A stretch of DNA of 64,000 nt from Bermanella sp. WJH001 (GCF_030070105.1 NZ_JASJOO010000002.1:1426001-1490000), one strand, 5' to 3'. Shown: positions 9,189 through 19,505, numbered from the stretch's first letter. Program-made: numbers and translations. The notes: a model not told the origin generated them from the letters alone.

Positions 9189-10022
9189 TTACCAGTCAAT
9201 AGTAATGGAAGATGTCCCATTCTCACCAACATTCACATAATCTAAAGTACCTGTTGTTTTTGCGCCATTAAAGTCCCACTGGGCATCAATGCTAATTGTA
9301 CTATCATCTTTGATATCCTCGTACTCAAGCGAGCCCGTACAAGATGAGGATTCAGTGGCAACCCAATTGGTTTTCGACGAAGTCCAACGCACTGTCTCTA
9401 TACCTTGCGCCGTTCTAGTAGCCTCCCTTTTACCGACGCTTACACCATTTTCAAAAAGCTCGAATGTTATGTTTCCTAAATCACCAATTACACCAGAGAG
9501 CTCAAGGGATTTTTGTAAACTTGAGCCAGCATCATCCCGTGTGGAAACCGTTGCGGTATATTGATTATCTGAGCCGAAAGTCGTTTCAACTTTAAAACCG
9601 CCATTTTCTGCATAGTCGAGCTCCCAATTACACTGATTTTCAGCATACAGCGCATTTGAACAAGCGTAGATACCATTTAAAGACGAAAATGCATCCGTCA
9701 AGCTAGGTGCCAAGAATCCTGTCAGAGCAAATGATGCAATAAACTGCTTCTCTTCTGGGATGCTATCCAAATCAACATCAGAGGCTGCAGCTGTTAAGCT
9801 TTCGATTAACAACCACTCAGCAGATGCATCAACACCCTGTGAAGGCGTTAATACAATTTCGCCATCATTCCCTTTTTTGGACTTACAAACTTGATGGGTT
9901 TCATTAAATGAAACACCTCCATCTGATAAATCATTATCAGTAGGCGAGTCATTGTTTTCACTCCCACCTCCACATGCAACCAGTAGTGAACTTGTTAGTA
10001 CTATTGCGATCCCTTGCTTCAT
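9189..10022 (-). CDS. Uncharacterised lipoprotein
   Basis: 277 residues, family not recognised. The N-terminus is a lipoprotein signal peptide: hydrophobic core IAIVLTSSLL followed by the lipobox LVAC with the lipidated cysteine at residue 17, then a Gly/Ser/Asn/Asp linker (GGGSENNDSPTD) typical of surface or periplasmic tethers. No aspartate at +2, so outer-membrane sorting is likely by the usual rule. The rest is predicted mostly beta, with four further cysteines (CKSKKGND, YACSN, NQCNWEL, SSCTGS) that could form two disulfides. Stands alone between mraZ and rnpB, where Pseudomonas has nothing comparable as far as I recall, so it looks like an accessory insertion. Confidence 0.75.
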   Translation of the reverse strand: MKQGIAIVLTSSLLVACGGGSENNDSPTDNDLSDGGVSFNETHQVCKSKKGNDGEIVLTPSQGVDASAEWLLIESLTAAASDVDLDSIPEEKQFIASFALTGFLAPSLTDAFSSLNGIYACSNALYAENQCNWELDYAENGGFKVETTFGSDNQYTATVSTRDDAGSSLQKSLELSGVIGDLGNITFELFENGVSVGKREATRTAQGIETVRWTSSKTNWVATESSSCTGSLEYEDIKDDSTISIDAQWDFNGAKTTGTLDYVNVGENGTSSITIDW

Positions 10023-10161
10023 AAAATACCTCTCTATTAAAAAATAATGAGCTATTTTTACGCATCCACACCTTAGGCTCTACTACTCCCGTACCAATAT
10101 GTGCACCATTACTCAAACAAAACCAGTGTGCGAGTTAACACTAAAGAAACCCAGAACGCAT

Positions 10162-10196
10162 AAAAAAACCCGCTGCCAAAACTGGCAACGGGTTTC
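10162..10196 (-). terminator. Intrinsic terminator of rnpB
   Basis: On the minus strand AAACCCGTTGCCA, loop GTTT, TGGCAGCGGGTTT followed by a run of T; 13-base stem with one G-U pair. It begins about eight bases past the 3' end of RNase P RNA. Confidence 0.85.
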
Positions 10197-10203
10197 AATA
10201 AAG

Positions 10204-10578
<375 letters not shown>

Positions 10579-10635
10579 CAAGGATACTCATAATCTTATT
10601 TAGATCAAGCGCTTTATTTTTTAAGGTTTAGCCAG

Positions 10636-11478
10636 TTATTCGCCTTTGTGCTCAAGCGCCAATTGATACAACTGATTCTTTTTAAACCCTGTATGGGTTG
10701 AAACAATAGCCGCCGCTTTTTTCAAGGGTAACTCTTGGGCAATCAACAAGGTTAAATCTAATGCCTCTTGTGACACTTCAAGTTTTTTATTGGCCAACAC
10801 GCCACGAACCATCATCACAAACTCACCACGCTGCTGGTTGGAGTCGGCTTGCATAATATCTTTTACTTCTTGGGCCGTACCGCGCAAAAACGTCTCAAAA
10901 GTTTTGGTTAATTCGCGGGCCAGTACGATTTCTTTTTCTGGGCCCAGCTCCGCTATTAGGTCGTCCACCGCATGCATAATGCGATGAGGTGATTCATATA
11001 TAACCGTGGTACGCTCTTCGTGCTTGACACTTGAAAAATAGCTTTTTCTGGCAGCACTTTTTGATGGTAAAAAACCATCAAAAATAAAGCGATCCGTCGG
11101 TAATGCCGCTGCACATAATGCGGTAATCACCGCACACGCACCAGGAATAGGAACCACTTTAAAACCGGCCTTAGCCACTTGCTCAGCAACGTGATAACCA
11201 GGGTCCGCAATCAAAGGTGTGCCAGCGTCACTGACTATGGCTACATTTTGACCAGCTTGCAGTTTTTCGATAATTTGCTGGGCCGCTTGGGCCTCATTAT
11301 GATCATGGGTCGCCATCAATGGCTTTTGAATACCAAGGTGATTTAATAGCTTTTTGGTGTGACGCGTGTCTTCGGCAGCTATAATATCCACGGATTCCAG
11401 CACTTGTTGTGCTCGAACTGTGATATCAGCCAAATTTCCTATGGGAGTTGCCACCACATAGAGCTGATTTTCTGCCAT
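10636..11478 (-). CDS. rsmI: 16S rRNA (cytidine-1402-2'-O)-methyltransferase RsmI
   Basis: Methylates the ribose of C1402 in 16S rRNA, partner modification to RsmH. About 280 residues with the tetrapyrrole-methylase fold: LYVVATPIGNLADIT at the start, AAEDTRHT, the glycine-rich SAM loop VSDAGTPLIADPG, and PHR in YESPHRIM. I choose the ATG at 11478 (MAENQ), preceded by GAAGG at suitable distance; an ATG five codons upstream is also open. Divergent from lpoA with only about 38 bases between the starts. Confidence 0.96.
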   Translation of the reverse strand: MAENQLYVVATPIGNLADITVRAQQVLESVDIIAAEDTRHTKKLLNHLGIQKPLMATHDHNEAQAAQQIIEKLQAGQNVAIVSDAGTPLIADPGYHVAEQVAKAGFKVVPIPGACAVITALCAAALPTDRFIFDGFLPSKSAARKSYFSSVKHEERTTVIYESPHRIMHAVDDLIAELGPEKEIVLARELTKTFETFLRGTAQEVKDIMQADSNQQRGEFVMMVRGVLANKKLEVSQEALDLTLLIAQELPLKKAAAIVSTHTGFKKNQLYQLALEHKGE

Positions 11479-11516
11479 AATGCCCGCCTTCATCTTATGT
11501 TTGAAACTATGTAATT

Positions 11517-13307
11517 ATGTTGAATTTTCGCTACGCTTTTCTCATCGTGCTGATTGCTCTTCTGGCGGCCTGTTCTTCGACCCCAAAACAATCAAGCAAT
11601 ACCGCGTTAAACTTATCTAGCGACAGCGCATTATCATCTATCGAGCCGCTAATCGCTAACCATAGATACATAGATGCAGAAGATGCTTTAAAAAAGATTG
11701 ATATTTACAGCTTAAGTGAACTCGAGCAAATTCAATTCTATTGGTTAAGCGCCAACCTTGCAGTGCAGTTGGGACGAGGTGGTGCCGCCATTACTGCACT
11801 GAATGCGGTGCCACCTGGATCATTTACCAAGCTAACTGGAATCGACCCAAACAGCCCAGGCTTTTTACGCGCAGCCGCTTTGCATCTAAAAGGGGAATTT
11901 ATCGCCAGTGCTCGTGAGCGTATGTTTTTAGCAGGTGTATTAACTGGCGAGCAATATGACATTAACCATCAAGCCATTTGGAATAGCTTGCTGCAAGCCG
12001 AAGATGCAGACCTTGAAAACCTAAGCAATAAGAGCAGTACACAAATCTTTAAAGGCTGGCTTGAACTGGCATTGATCATTAAACGCAACCAAGTGGATCT
12101 GGATCGCCAGCTCAGCTCCTTACGTTTATGGCAAGTTCAATACAATGGCCACCCTGCGGAAAAAACATTACCAGGCGGACTTGATCAATTAGAAGAATAC
12201 GTTGAAAACAAAGCCAATTACATTGCTCTAATGTTACCGCTATCAGGTAAGCTCGCTGTCACAGGTAAAGCTGTGCGCGATGGTCTATTTGCCGCTTATT
12301 ATCAAGCTAAAGAATTAGGCGCACAGGTGCCTGAAATTCGAGTTTACGACACCGCCGCCACCTCTGACTTTTGGGGGCTGTATAAACAAGCCATTCTTGA
12401 TGGCAATGAGTTAATCATCGGGCCATTGGAAAAACACGCGGTTGAGCGCTTACAACAAGAAAGCCGCCTGCCTGTGCCAACCCTAGCCCTGAACTATGGC
12501 AACCGTGATGCCGCTGAAAACCCGAATCTTTTATACCAGTACGGCTTAGCCGTTGAGGATGAAGCCCAACTCGCCGCTAATTATGCTCGCCAGCAAGGCT
12601 ATCAAAGTGCCGTGGTTTTAATGCCAAAAGGCCCTTGGGGCGAACGTGTATTCAAACGTTTTAGTGATACTTGGCAGGCGCAAGGTGGCAAGTTAATCGA
12701 AGCGCAGTTTTTCACAGGTAAAGGCGATTACAACAAAGTGATTAGCCGCTTATTCGCAGTTGACGATAGCGAAAGCCGCGCTCGCAGTATTCGCCGTCAA
12801 ATAGGTACCGGCATGGAGTTTCAAGCCCGTCGTCGACAAGATGTCGACTTTATTTTTGTGGCTGCCCTGCCGCATCAAGCTCGCCAAATTAAACCCACAC
12901 TTGCGTTTAATTTTGCTCGAAATATACCCATGGTGGCCACCTCGCAAATTTACTCAGGCATTCCATCACGCTCCAAAGACCGAGATTTAAATGACGTGGT
13001 GTTTTGTGATATCCCATGGATATTAGAAAAAAACCCACTTCGCCAACAGGTTCAAGGTTTATGGTCACAGGCTAAAGGCAGCCTAGACCGCCTATACGCG
13101 CTAGGTGTCGACGCATATCGTTTATACCCAAGACTTGGACAAATTAAATTACTCAAACACAGCCGTGTACAAGGTGAAACCGGCAGTCTTGCCATGGATG
13201 AATACGGACAAATTATCCGCACCTTGCCTTTTGCCAAATTTGAAAAAGGTATTGCGGTTAAAACACAAGGATATGTGGAAAATGTGGAGACCCATTCAGG
13301 CATTTAA
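11517..13307 (+). CDS. lpoA: Outer-membrane lipoprotein LpoA (activator of PBP1a)
   Basis: Lipoprotein that activates the bifunctional synthase PBP1a from the outer membrane. 596 residues: signal peptide with lipobox LAAC (Cys19), an N-terminal helical TPR-like region to about residue 230, and a C-terminal domain with the periplasmic-binding-protein fold starting at NYIALMLPLSGKLAVTGKAV near residue 237. The LppC family signature and the neighbourhood rsmI / lpoA / yraN / gmhA support the name. The 3' end overlaps yraN by about 26 bases, so the two are co-transcribed. Confidence 0.93.
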   Translation: MLNFRYAFLIVLIALLAACSSTPKQSSNTALNLSSDSALSSIEPLIANHRYIDAEDALKKIDIYSLSELEQIQFYWLSANLAVQLGRGGAAITALNAVPPGSFTKLTGIDPNSPGFLRAAALHLKGEFIASARERMFLAGVLTGEQYDINHQAIWNSLLQAEDADLENLSNKSSTQIFKGWLELALIIKRNQVDLDRQLSSLRLWQVQYNGHPAEKTLPGGLDQLEEYVENKANYIALMLPLSGKLAVTGKAVRDGLFAAYYQAKELGAQVPEIRVYDTAATSDFWGLYKQAILDGNELIIGPLEKHAVERLQQESRLPVPTLALNYGNRDAAENPNLLYQYGLAVEDEAQLAANYARQQGYQSAVVLMPKGPWGERVFKRFSDTWQAQGGKLIEAQFFTGKGDYNKVISRLFAVDDSESRARSIRRQIGTGMEFQARRRQDVDFIFVAALPHQARQIKPTLAFNFARNIPMVATSQIYSGIPSRSKDRDLNDVVFCDIPWILEKNPLRQQVQGLWSQAKGSLDRLYALGVDAYRLYPRLGQIKLLKHSRVQGETGSLAMDEYGQIIRTLPFAKFEKGIAVKTQGYVENVETHSGI

Positions 13308-13659
13308 TAAACGCGCTAAAGGTGATGCCTACGAGAAAGTCGCTCGCCATTATTTGCAAAAGCACGGCCTAAAATTTATCGCCCAAAATGTGAACTTTAA
13401 AGGGGGCGAAATAGACTTAATTATGGAAGATGGCGCACAATTGGTTTTTATCGAGGTGCGCTTTAGACAGAACAAACAATTTGGAGGCGCTGCCGCCAGT
13501 GTTGCTCATAAAAAACAGCAGCGCATTATTTTGGCAGCCCAACTGTATTTACAAAAACATTTTGGCAATAATCCACCAAGCTGTCGCTTTGATGTGGTTG
13601 CCATCGACGGTGAAGAGAATCACAGCCAGCTAAACTGGCTTAAGAACGCATTCGCCTAA
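13282..13659 (+). CDS. yraN: YraN family putative nuclease
   Basis: About 125 residues of the UPF0102/YraN family, a restriction-endonuclease-like fold of unclear cellular role. The family core is plain: GDAYEKVARHYLQKHGL, GGEIDLIMEDG, FIEVRFRQ and GGAAASV followed by a lysine/glutamine helix; the D and E of EIDLI and FIEVR match PD-(D/E)XK positions. The frame is open to 13105, but only the part from about 13273 matches the family; AAGGA at 13267-13271 sits 10 bases before ATG 13282, so I prefer that start over 13273. Overlaps the lpoA end. Confidence 0.88.
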   Translation: MWRPIQAFNKRAKGDAYEKVARHYLQKHGLKFIAQNVNFKGGEIDLIMEDGAQLVFIEVRFRQNKQFGGAAASVAHKKQQRIILAAQLYLQKHFGNNPPSCRFDVVAIDGEENHSQLNWLKNAFA

Positions 13660-13694
13660 ACCCAAATAAACCCGCTCTGGTTATTGCCAGTTAA

Positions 13695-14324
<630 letters not shown>

Positions 14325-14331
14325 ATAAAGC

Positions 14332-14373
14332 GTTAGACGTTAGACGTTAGACGTTAGACGTTAGACGTTAGAC
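14332..14373 (+). repeat. Tandem heptamer array, six copies of GTTAGAC
   Basis: Six perfect head-to-tail copies of GTTAGAC begin seven bases after the gmhA stop. A second array of the same unit stands after gatB at 60892-60947. It lies in the convergent gap before a terminator. No frame is involved. Confidence 0.95.
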
Positions 14374-14409
14374 GAAATGATTACCTGCTTGGAGCAATAC
14401 ACAAGCAGC

Positions 14410-14449
14410 AGACATAAAAAAAGCAGCCTAAGCTGCTTTTTTTATGTCT
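14410..14449. terminator. Bidirectional terminator between gmhA and sspB
   Basis: Perfect 18-base inverted repeat: AGACATAAAAAAAGCAGC, loop CTAA, GCTGCTTTTTTTATGTCT. A run of seven A on one side and seven T on the other gives a U-tract in either direction, serving both convergent genes. Confidence 0.93.
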
Positions 14450-14462
14450 GGTAAACCGTTAT

Positions 14463-14876
14463 TTATTTCACAACAGTTAAAGAAGGTCGACCACTTGGCT
14501 TACTTGCCTGTGGCTTAGACTCTTCTTTCTTTTTAACAGGCTGAGGATCATTTGGATCCGGTGCCCCTGCTTCATTACCAAACACCATTCCCTCTCCTGT
14601 CTCTTTGGCATATATAGCCAAAACAGCCACGATAGGGACATAAACATTTTGCGACACACCCGCAAAGCGAGCGTTAAAGCTCACCGCCTCATTGTTAATC
14701 ATTAAACCCTGAACCGCGCCAGGGCTAATGTTCAACACGATCTGTCCATCATTGACGTATTCTTGAGGTACTTGCACACCCAGAATATTGGCATCAACCA
14801 ACACATAAGGAGTGGAATCATTATCTAAAACCCACTCAAATAATGCTCGCATCAAATATGGACGGCTAGGTGTCAT
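14463..14876 (-). CDS. sspB: ClpXP protease specificity-enhancing factor SspB
   Basis: Adaptor that delivers ssrA-tagged and other substrates to ClpXP. 137 residues: folded domain (about 1-105) starting [18 protein letters not shown] and including [23 protein letters not shown], then an acidic and proline-rich flexible tail, ending with a short hydrophobic/basic stretch (RPSLTVVK) that in homologues docks on ClpX. The ATG overlaps the sspA stop by four bases, so sspA-sspB are coupled, as in other gammaproteobacteria. Confidence 0.93.
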   Translation of the reverse strand: MTPSRPYLMRALFEWVLDNDSTPYVLVDANILGVQVPQEYVNDGQIVLNISPGAVQGLMINNEAVSFNARFAGVSQNVYVPIVAVLAIYAKETGEGMVFGNEAGAPDPNDPQPVKKKEESKPQASKPSGRPSLTVVK

Positions 14877-15502
14877 TCACGCATTTCCTGTTCTGCTTCA
14901 GATAAACTTGCTTGGAATGATTCACGCTCGAATAAGCGCTCCATGTAAGCATGAATATCTTTTGTTTGTTTCTCAGGTAAATCAATACCCAAAACAGGTA
15001 AACGCCACAATAACGGTGCTGTACAGCAATCAACAATGCTGTATTCATCACTCATGAAAAATGGCTTTTCAGCAAATAATGGTGATGTACTAATCAAGCT
15101 TTCACGTAATTCTTTACGTGCTTTAGTCACCGCAGCATCATCTTTGTTTGCAAGAATAATATCTGCAAGCGTGCACCAGTCGCGCTGAATACGGTACAAC
15201 CATAAACGACTCTCAGCACGAGCAACAGGGTAAACCGGCAATAAAGGAGGATGCGGAAAACGCTCATCCAAATATTCCATCATGATGCCTGGCTCATACA
15301 AAACCAAATCACGGTCTACTAAAGTTGGTACGCTGTTGTACGGATTCAATGTCGCTAGATCTTCATGGGGATTTGCTGGATCCACATCGTGAATTTCTAC
15401 GGCCACACCTTTTTCCGCCAATACAATGCGGACACGATGACAATAATGATCATTACCATCAGAAAAGAAGGTCATGGAAGAGCGCTTAGCCACTACACCC
15501 AT
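14873..15502 (-). CDS. sspA: Stringent starvation protein A (SspA)
   Basis: RNA-polymerase-associated protein with a glutathione S-transferase fold, active in stationary phase and acid stress. About 209 residues: thioredoxin-like N-domain ([21 protein letters not shown]) and a helical C-domain. I start at ATG 15502 (MGVVAKRSS) because GAGGA precedes it by eight bases; a GTG five codons upstream would overlap that site. First gene of sspA-sspB. A possible -10-like TATAAT lies within the terminator loop upstream, so its promoter may overlap the petC terminator. Confidence 0.93.
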   Translation of the reverse strand: MGVVAKRSSMTFFSDGNDHYCHRVRIVLAEKGVAVEIHDVDPANPHEDLATLNPYNSVPTLVDRDLVLYEPGIMMEYLDERFPHPPLLPVYPVARAESRLWLYRIQRDWCTLADIILANKDDAAVTKARKELRESLISTSPLFAEKPFFMSDEYSIVDCCTAPLLWRLPVLGIDLPEKQTKDIHAYMERLFERESFQASLSEAEQEMRE

Positions 15503-15533
15503 ATAGGTTTTCCTCACCTTAAAAACAAAAAAA

Positions 15534-15562
15534 TCGGCGACTGATTATATACCAGTCGCCGA
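15534..15562 (-). terminator. Terminator after petC
   Basis: On the minus strand TCGGCGACTG, nine-base loop, CAGTCGCCGA followed by T7. Perfect 10-base stem about 100 bases past the petC stop. A weaker imperfect hairpin lies at 15624-15656, between the petC stop and this one. Confidence 0.9.
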
Positions 15563-15662
15563 GTTTTGTGGGATTTATATTCAATGTTTGTATATGAATC
15601 CCAAAATTCACTCTAATAAACTACTTAGGTTGCTTGCTTAGCACAAGAAACCTAATGGTTTA

Positions 15663-16448
15663 TTAGTGAATACCACGCCAGAATTCACGATTCAGGTAAT
15701 ACACTGGCACAAACAAGATTGCCAAGAATAATAATACCCAGAAACCGATACGCTTACGCTCTAGTGCCATTGGCTCAGCCATGTACACTAAGAAGTTAGT
15801 AATATCAGCAACCGCTTTATCATATTCAGCTGCATTCAACTGACCTTCTTCTTCAAGATAAAGAACTTCCACTGGATGTCCTTCATGATCAGTACGAGCA
15901 CAAGAATCTTCTTTTAACTCTTGACCAGTAAGAGGATCAAAGCCGATTACAACTGGCGCACAACCTTTAACCTGCTTGCCTTGAAGGCCTGCAAGCACGT
16001 GAGGCATACCAACGTCTTTAAATACCGTGTTATTCACACCATAAGGGCGAGAATCATCAGCATAGAAACTACGTAGGTAGGTGTAGATCCAATCTGCACC
16101 ACGTACACGAGCAACCAGAGTTAAATCTGGAGGCGTTGCACCAAACCATTTTTTAGAATCTTCTGGACGCATAGCGATTTCCATCAAATTACCAATCTTA
16201 GTTTCGGCGAATACTAGATTCTCCATCATGGCATCTTCAGGAATACCTAGATCACGCGCCACACGGTTGTAACGAGCAAATTTAGTACTGTGACAACCCA
16301 TGCAATAGTTAGCGAAGTATTTCGCACCACGCTGCAAAGAGGCGCTGTCTTCTAAATCCACCTTCATGTCATCAAGGTGAACATTACCACCAGCAGCAAA
16401 TGCAAAGCTTGGCAAAAGGGCAAAAATAACTGCAATTAACGATTTCAT
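15663..16448 (-). CDS. petC: Cytochrome c1 of the bc1 complex
   Basis: Periplasmic electron carrier of the ubiquinol-cytochrome c reductase. 261 residues: signal peptide ending AFAAGG, haem c attachment motif CMGCH (Cys49, Cys52, His53), a central domain, and a C-terminal membrane helix (FWVLLFLAILFVPVYYL) with the basic end NREFWRGIH. Starts as TAATG on the petB stop, the third gene of petA-petB-petC. In organisms such as Pseudomonas b and c1 are separate proteins, as here. Confidence 0.97.
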   Translation of the reverse strand: MKSLIAVIFALLPSFAFAAGGNVHLDDMKVDLEDSASLQRGAKYFANYCMGCHSTKFARYNRVARDLGIPEDAMMENLVFAETKIGNLMEIAMRPEDSKKWFGATPPDLTLVARVRGADWIYTYLRSFYADDSRPYGVNNTVFKDVGMPHVLAGLQGKQVKGCAPVVIGFDPLTGQELKEDSCARTDHEGHPVEVLYLEEEGQLNAAEYDKAVADITNFLVYMAEPMALERKRIGFWVLLFLAILFVPVYYLNREFWRGIH

Positions 16449-17668
16449 TAGCCTGTCACCCTCTCTGGTACTGGTTTGGTTTTTTCCTTAGCCGAAATAA
16501 ATGGCAAGGTAAGGAACCATGCAAAATAAACAATTGTGGCTAACAGGCCCAGTTTTGCATAAAGACCAGTCGCAGGCTGAGTACCTAACCAAGTCAACAA
16601 GATGAAGAACAAGCCAAATACCACTAGATTAATACGGCTAATCCAGCCTTTATAGCGCCATGATTTAACCGGGCTACGATCTAACCAAGGTAATACAAAC
16701 AGAATCGCAATCGCTGCACCCATCAGAATTACACCACCTAATTTATCCGGCACCACACGTAAGATTGTGTAGAACGCACCGAAATACCATACAGGGGCAA
16801 TGTGTTCTGGAGTTTTCAGACCATTGGCTTGCTCAAAGTTAGCATGCTCAAGGAAATAACCATTACCTTCTGGCCAGAAGAAAATCACAAAACAGAATAC
16901 AAATAGGAATACAACGATACCTACTAAGTCATGCACTGTGTAATAAGGGTGGAAAGGCACGCCATCTAAAGGACGACCTTCTTCATCTTTAAGTTTTTTG
17001 ATGTCTACGCCATCTGGGTTATTAGAGCCCACTTCGTGTAGCGCAAGAATGTGCATAAATACTAATGCAACAATCACTAGCGGCAATGCAATAACGTGCA
17101 ATGCAAAGAAACGGTTAAGGGTAATACCAGAAATTAGGAAGTCACCTTTAATCCACGTTACCAAGTCATCACCTACAACAGGAATCGCACTGAATAGAGA
17201 GATGATTACCTGTGCACCCCAGTAAGACATTTGACCCCATGGCAATACATAGCCCATGAAGGCTTCTGCCATTAACATAAGGTAAATGAACATACCAAAG
17301 ATCCAGATTAATTCACGAGGCTTCTGATAAGAGCCGTAAATCAAACCGCGGAACATGTGCATGTAAATTGCGATGAAGAAGAAAGAAGCACCGGTTGAGT
17401 GCATGTAACGAATCAACCAGCCAAATTCAACATCACGCATGATGTATTCTACAGAGGCAAACGCTTGCTCAGCTGATGGCGTGAACGACATAGTCAACCA
17501 AACACCTGTTAGAATTTGGTTTGCTAGCATCAAGAAAGAAAACACACCAAAGAAGTACCAGAAGTTCAGGTTCTTAGGCGCATAATATTTTGACATATGC
17601 TTTTCGAAGGTGGCCGTTACCGGTAAACGGTGATCGATCCAACCCATGAATGCGGATAATTTGCTCAT
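16448..17668 (-). CDS. petB: Cytochrome b of the bc1 complex
   Basis: Membrane core of the bc1 complex carrying two b haems and both quinone sites. 406 residues with about eight to nine membrane helices. Recognisable segments are RYMHSTGASFFFIAIYMHMFRG and FFALHVIALPLVIVALVFMHILALHEVGSNNP, which hold the haem-ligand histidine pairs, and the PEW-like Qo region seen here as IAPVWYFGAFY. Joined to petA and petC by TAATG overlaps. Length fits full-length bacterial cytochrome b. Confidence 0.97.
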   Translation of the reverse strand: MSKLSAFMGWIDHRLPVTATFEKHMSKYYAPKNLNFWYFFGVFSFLMLANQILTGVWLTMSFTPSAEQAFASVEYIMRDVEFGWLIRYMHSTGASFFFIAIYMHMFRGLIYGSYQKPRELIWIFGMFIYLMLMAEAFMGYVLPWGQMSYWGAQVIISLFSAIPVVGDDLVTWIKGDFLISGITLNRFFALHVIALPLVIVALVFMHILALHEVGSNNPDGVDIKKLKDEEGRPLDGVPFHPYYTVHDLVGIVVFLFVFCFVIFFWPEGNGYFLEHANFEQANGLKTPEHIAPVWYFGAFYTILRVVPDKLGGVILMGAAIAILFVLPWLDRSPVKSWRYKGWISRINLVVFGLFFILLTWLGTQPATGLYAKLGLLATIVYFAWFLTLPFISAKEKTKPVPERVTG

Positions 17669-18264
17669 TATGAATTCTCCTCATCCACACCAATTAAAAT
17701 GGTGTTCTCATCCACGTAAGAATAAGGTGGTACTTTCAAGTTCTTACCTGCTGGAGAGCCTTTATAAACACGACCAGCCAAGTCAAAGCGAGAGCCGTGA
17801 CAAGGACAGAAGAAACCACCCACCCAATTATCTTGGAAAGGCTGAGGCACAACTTCAGGAATATACTTAGGCGCACAACCAAGGTGAGTACACACACCCT
17901 CAATAACAGCGATTTCAGGCTTACGTGAACGCTGAACGTTCTTAGCATAAGCAGGCTGTTGGCCTTCGTCAGCATTATCTGGGTCTTTTAGCTCGTCGCT
18001 AATCGTCTCTAATAATCCAACAGACTCATCAGTACGGCGATATAAGTAAACTGGCTTACCGCGCCATTCCACTACAATCATCGCGCCTGGTTCAATTTTA
18101 CCCACATCTGCTTTAGCAGGTGCACCGGCAGCTTTCGCCTTTTCACTTGGATTCCAAGATTTAACAAAAGGCACAGCTACGCCAACAGCACCAATACCAC
18201 CACCCACCGCGGTTGTTGCGATGAGGAAGCGGCGTCGGCCTGTATTTACGCCATCATTGCTCAT
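17668..18264 (-). CDS. petA: Rieske iron-sulfur protein of the bc1 complex
   Basis: Carries electrons from ubiquinol to cytochrome c1. 198 residues. The N-terminus has the twin-arginine pattern (GRRRFLIATTAVGG) that routes folded Rieske proteins through Tat and doubles as membrane anchor. The 2Fe-2S ligands are visible: CTHLGC (Cys125, His127, with Cys130 for the disulfide) and CPCH (Cys153, Cys155, His156). First gene of the pet operon, with a TAATG junction to petB. Confidence 0.97.
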   Translation of the reverse strand: MSNDGVNTGRRRFLIATTAVGGGIGAVGVAVPFVKSWNPSEKAKAAGAPAKADVGKIEPGAMIVVEWRGKPVYLYRRTDESVGLLETISDELKDPDNADEGQQPAYAKNVQRSRKPEIAVIEGVCTHLGCAPKYIPEVVPQPFQDNWVGGFFCPCHGSRFDLAGRVYKGSPAGKNLKVPPYSYVDENTILIGVDEENS

Positions 18265-18514
18265 TCTGGCAGTCTCCCATCAACTTTTTTTAAAATTCTG
18301 TGCAGCCCAGACTCTTTGGATAACATACTTTGCTGAAATAACCAGCATATAATTCAGAGAGTCTCTGCATTTTACCCAACAACCCTTAACTAAAGCACAA
18401 ACACAAGGACTGGGGGAAAAAACGGCCCAAATAGTAATGAAATGTCCCGCCCCTTACAAGGAGCCAAGTCAATTTCATGCGGGTTTTATTCGTATAACCC
18501 TTTGTTTTAGATAA
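18265..18514 (-). promoter_or_regulatory. Upstream region of the pet operon
   Basis: Gene-free stretch between petA and the rpsI terminator, expected to hold the pet promoter. I see no confident -35/-10 pair. A 13-base palindrome, CAGAGAGTCTCTG at 18355-18367, is the only candidate operator-like element. GGAGA ahead of the petA ATG is the ribosome binding site. Confidence 0.35.
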
Positions 18515-18549
18515 AAAAAAACGCCCAGACAGGAATCTGAGCGTTTTTC
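18515..18549 (-). terminator. Terminator of rplM-rpsI
   Basis: Stem AAAAACGCTCAGA / TCTGGGCGTTTTT on the minus strand with one mismatch and a T-rich 3' side, 20 bases past the rpsI stop. Confidence 0.88.
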
Positions 18550-18570
18550 GACAATTCTTGCCAAACGCGA

Positions 18571-18963
18571 TTAACGTTTAGAGAATTGAGGTTTCTTACG
18601 AGCTTTGCGAAGACCAACTTTCTTACGCTCAACTTCACGGTCATCACGAGTTACATAACCCGCTGCACGTAGAGAAGGACGTAGAGTCTCATCAAATTCC
18701 ATAAGAGCACGAGTGATACCGTGACGAATTGCACCCGCTTGACCAGATGCGCCGCCACCTTTAACAGTAACGTATAAGTCAAATTTTTCGGTATTTTCAG
18801 TTAACACTAGCGGCTGACGTACTACCATGCGTGAAGTTTCACGACCGAAGTATTCGTCAACAGGACGCTTGTTGATAACGATTTGGCCAGTACCAGGACG
18901 CAAGAAAACGCGTGCGCTGGAAGATTTACGACGGCCAGTGCCATAATATTGAGTTGCAGCCAT
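18571..18963 (-). CDS. rpsI: 30S ribosomal protein S9
   Basis: Small-subunit protein whose C-terminal tail reaches the P-site tRNA. 130 residues, family length, ending in the basic [14 protein letters not shown] tail. Begins [20 protein letters not shown], the S9 signature. Ten bases after rplM, the conserved L13-S9 operon. Confidence 0.98.
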   Translation of the reverse strand: MAATQYYGTGRRKSSSARVFLRPGTGQIVINKRPVDEYFGRETSRMVVRQPLVLTENTEKFDLYVTVKGGGASGQAGAIRHGITRALMEFDETLRPSLRAAGYVTRDDREVERKKVGLRKARKKPQFSKR

Positions 18964-18973
18964 GATAATCCCC

Positions 18974-19402
18974 TTAAACCTTCAATTCTTTTGGTTGTTG
19001 TGCAGCATGTGGATGCTCAGCACCCGCATACACTTTCAGTTTTGTGAACATTGCACGACCAAGAGGGTTCTTAGGAAGCATGCCTTTAACAGCAAGCTCA
19101 ACCACACGACCAGGCTTACGCGCTTGTAGGTCATTGAAGTTAATTTCACGTAAACCACCTGGATAACCAGTATGACGGTAATACATTTTATCTAGAGCTT
19201 TCGCACCAGTTACCGCTACTTTATCAGCATTGATAACAACGATGTAATCGCCAGTATCAACGTGAGGTGTGTATTCAGGCTTATGCTTGCCACGTAGACG
19301 AGCAGCGATTTCAGTCGCTAGACGACCTAATGTTGCGCCTTCAGCGTCAACAATCAACCACTCGCGTTTTACAGTTTCAGGTTTTGCAGTATATGTTTTC
19401 AT
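18974..19402 (-). CDS. rplM: 50S ribosomal protein L13
   Basis: Early-assembly large-subunit protein. 142 residues, family length, with [21 protein letters not shown]-type core and [19 protein letters not shown], both diagnostic. First gene of rplM-rpsI. The leader of about 100 bases leaves room for the autogenous control by L13 known in E. coli, although no structure was verified here. Confidence 0.98.
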   Translation of the reverse strand: MKTYTAKPETVKREWLIVDAEGATLGRLATEIAARLRGKHKPEYTPHVDTGDYIVVINADKVAVTGAKALDKMYYRHTGYPGGLREINFNDLQARKPGRVVELAVKGMLPKNPLGRAMFTKLKVYAGAEHPHAAQQPKELKV

Positions 19403-19505
19403 AATCTTTCTATTCCGCCTAATCAGTATGTTACCTACTTGGACCGAACTAAATCGGCTGGTAACACCGTTTTAGGGCTTCGTCTTGGGGAAACGATGGC
19501 GGCGG

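Noticed and set aside
13105-13281. N-terminal extension of YraN
   Set aside because: Overlaps lpoA in another frame, does not match the family, and lacks a ribosome site.
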